A stretch of 64,000 nucleotides of DNA from Pseudonocardia hydrocarbonoxydans (GTDB lineage Bacteria > Actinomycetota > Actinomycetes > Mycobacteriales > Pseudonocardiaceae): positions 1-64,000 of the forward strand of contig NZ_BJNG01000005.1 of assembly GCF_006539565.1 (NCBI RefSeq), written 5' to 3'. This document shows, piece after piece, positions 62,552-64,000 of this stretch; positions within the stretch are counted from its first letter, which is position 1, and each line of letters begins with the position of its first letter. The notes beneath the pieces were generated by a model. It saw only the letters and a program-made list of their open reading frames with translations, had not been told where the DNA came from and made no database searches. Made by a program: the position numbers and the translations under genes.

Positions 62552-63636
62552 GTCGCCGCCACGCCCGGCTGGAACCGCGGCACCCGCAGCACCACTCGGG
62601 TGCCCGCGCCGTCGGCGGTCTCCACCACCAGGCCGTAACCGGGGCCGAACACGCTGCGCAGCCTGCGGTCGACGTTGACCAGCCCGAGGCTGCCCGGGTT
62701 GCCGCGCCCGGCCAGGACGTCGGCGGCATAGGCCGGGTTCATGCCCGCGCCGTCGTCCTCCACGCTGATCACGCACTCGCCCCCCTGCGCCTCCCCGGTG
62801 ACCTGGACCAGGCCGCCGGGCCCCAGCTCCACCCCGTGCCGCACGGCGTTCTCCACCAGCGGCTGCAGCGCGAGGTAGGGCAGCGCGACCGGCAGGATCT
62901 CCGGAGCGATCCGCACCTGCACCCGCAGCCGCTCCCCCAGCACCGCCCGGGCCAGCGCCAGGTAGGCCTCGATCGCGGCGAACTCCCCGGCCACGGTCGT
63001 GTAGTCGCCGCTGCGGGCCAGGCTGTGGCGGGTGTAGGCGGCGAAGTCGAGCATGAGCTCGCGGGCGCGCTCCGGGTCGGTCCGGACGAACGAGGCGATC
63101 ACCGTCAGCGAGTTGTAGACGAAGTGCGGTGAGATCTCCGCGCGCAGCGCCCGCAGCTCCGCGGCCTCGGCGACCCCGGCCGAGGCCTCCAGCCGGCCCC
63201 GCTCCAGCGCCTCCCCCACCCACCTCGCCGTCTCGCGCACCTGACCCGCCGACAGCCCGCCCTGGACGACGAGCACCCCGGCCAGCTCGTCGCGGGCGTG
63301 CACCGGCTGCGCGACGAGGTCGCCGCGCACCGCCCGCGAGTCGGTGCGCAGCACCCGCTCCACCAGCGCCGCGGCCATCACCGGGTTGTCGGGCCGCCCA
63401 CCCCACTGCGGCTCGCCGGACAGCCCCGCGAGCCCCACCGAGGCGACGCCGAGCAGCCGGCGCAGGTCGGCCGCCGCACCGGCGGCCCGCGGGCCGCCGA
63501 GCCCGTCGCGCAGCTCCACGGCGATCCGCCGGCCCGCCGACAGCGTGGCGACGGCCTCCGGGCCCGGCCGGGTGCGCCGCAGCCAGGACGGCGTCAGCCA
63601 CGACGGAGGGACCCGCAAGCGGGGGACAGCGAGCAT
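62548..63636 (-). CDS. LytS-like sensor histidine kinase
   Basis: 362 residues, with no clear membrane helix. The phospho-acceptor box is RALRAEISPHFVYNSLTVIA (His_kinase family, PHFVYN), and the ATPase has LVENAVRHGVELG and VEDDGAGMNP. The first 130 residues may form a GAF-like sensor (GVASVGLAGLSGEPQWGGRP). ATG 63636. It is divergent from the acyl-CoA dehydrogenase gene, 56 nt away. Confidence 0.88.
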   Translation of the reverse strand: MLAVPRLRVPPSWLTPSWLRRTRPGPEAVATLSAGRRIAVELRDGLGGPRAAGAAADLRRLLGVASVGLAGLSGEPQWGGRPDNPVMAAALVERVLRTDSRAVRGDLVAQPVHARDELAGVLVVQGGLSAGQVRETARWVGEALERGRLEASAGVAEAAELRALRAEISPHFVYNSLTVIASFVRTDPERARELMLDFAAYTRHSLARSGDYTTVAGEFAAIEAYLALARAVLGERLRVQVRIAPEILPVALPYLALQPLVENAVRHGVELGPGGLVQVTGEAQGGECVISVEDDGAGMNPAYAADVLAGRGNPGSLGLVNVDRRLRSVFGPGYGLVVETADGAGTRVVLRVPRFQPGVAAT

Positions 63637-63692
63637 GTCCGCCTCTCCGTCGGGGCCCCAGGACGTGACCGTGTGACTCTACGCTCGGCCGT

Positions 63693-64000
63693 GTGGAACT
63701 GAGCACCGAGGAACAGACCGTGATCTCCACCGTGCGTGAGTTCGTCGAACGCGAGGTCCGGCCGGTCGTCCGCGAGCTCGAGCACACCGACACCTACCCC
63801 GAGAAGCTGATCGAGCAGATGAAGCGGCTCGGCGTCTTCGGGCTGGCGGTACCCGAGCCGTGGGGCGAGGCCCCGGTGTCGATGCCCTGCTACGCGCTGG
63901 TCACCGCGGAGCTCGCCCGCGGCTGGATGAGCCTCGCGGGCGCGATGGGCGGGCACACGGTCGTCGCGAAGCTGCTGGTGGCCTTCGGCACGCCCGAGCA
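63693..64000 (+). CDS. Acyl-CoA dehydrogenase (3' end outside window)
   Basis: The first 102 residues of an acyl-CoA dehydrogenase; the frame is open to the right edge. The N-terminal helical domain is recognised from VELSTEEQTVISTVREFVER, KRLGVFGLAVPEPWGE and YALVTAELARGWMSLAGAMG. Such FAD enzymes oxidise acyl-CoA to enoyl-CoA. The start is GTG 63693. Confidence 0.85.
   Translation, partial: MELSTEEQTVISTVREFVEREVRPVVRELEHTDTYPEKLIEQMKRLGVFGLAVPEPWGEAPVSMPCYALVTAELARGWMSLAGAMGGHTVVAKLLVAFGTPE

Overview
The window is about 64 kb of very GC-rich DNA (roughly 73-75% GC, third codon positions almost all G or C, many GTG and TTG starts, dense 4-nt start/stop overlaps). It reads as a chromosomal segment of a Pseudonocardiaceae-like actinobacterium, probably Pseudonocardia or a close relative. 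The strongest support is the block 39007-55227. Its order (RNA methyltransferase, APC permease, two TrkA-type proteins, DUF3159, OB-fold, hydrolase, DUF3710, dut, DUF3093, DUF4193, Cei, suhB, sigA) follows Mycobacterium tuberculosis Rv2689c-Rv2703, with a metal transporter/ArsR pair and a phosphotransferase inserted and ppgK missing. I saw no insertion sequence, integrase, prophage or CRISPR array.

Layout. 1-2547: end of a methyltransferase, a BtrH/DUF4872 protein and a hotdog thioesterase. 2560-8100: a complete branched-chain amino acid ABC operon (livK-H-M-G-F, minus strand), with two hairpins between livK and livH and a LivM that carries a long extra N-terminal membrane region. 8293-14958: pdtaR (ANTAR regulator), a tRNA with anticodon CAA, DUF309, methyltransferases, a DprE2-like reductase, aroE, a racemase fused to an ACT domain, and an FrnE-like DsbA protein. 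14966-19975: a broken ABC exporter fused in frame to the end of a universal stress protein, a glycosyltransferase, and a NarL-type two-component system. 20032-24995: a four-gene nickel/peptide-type ABC importer behind a promoter/operator-like element. 24996-38936: hydrolase, monooxygenase, ilvD coupled to a frameshifted MFS gene, lipoprotein, DEAD-box helicase, tyrosine phosphatase, HAD hydrolase, Tex, a MaoC-like dehydratase and a secreted protein.

39007-55277 is the conserved core: RNA modification, potassium transport (KimA-like permease divergent from the ceoB/ceoC pair), a CDF metal exporter facing an ArsR repressor, dUTPase, an envelope protein, inositol monophosphatase and the principal sigma factor. 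55309-64000 holds a second CDF exporter, a GAF-GGDEF diguanylate cyclase, two sodium:solute symporters of the acetate family each with a small membrane partner, a LytS/LytT-type two-component system translationally coupled to one of them, and the start of an acyl-CoA dehydrogenase.

The features most worth follow-up are: a DtxR/IdeR-type iron box (15 of 19 positions) followed within about 45 nt by a perfect 15-bp terminator hairpin (56350-56444), which looks like a short iron-controlled RNA; the ABC-USP chimera; the class I tRNA with a leucine-type CAA anticodon; and tandem duplications at gene ends or in C-terminal regions in the dut, DUF3710, DUF4193 and phosphatase genes. All functional names rest on reading motifs and recalled family sequences, not on a search.
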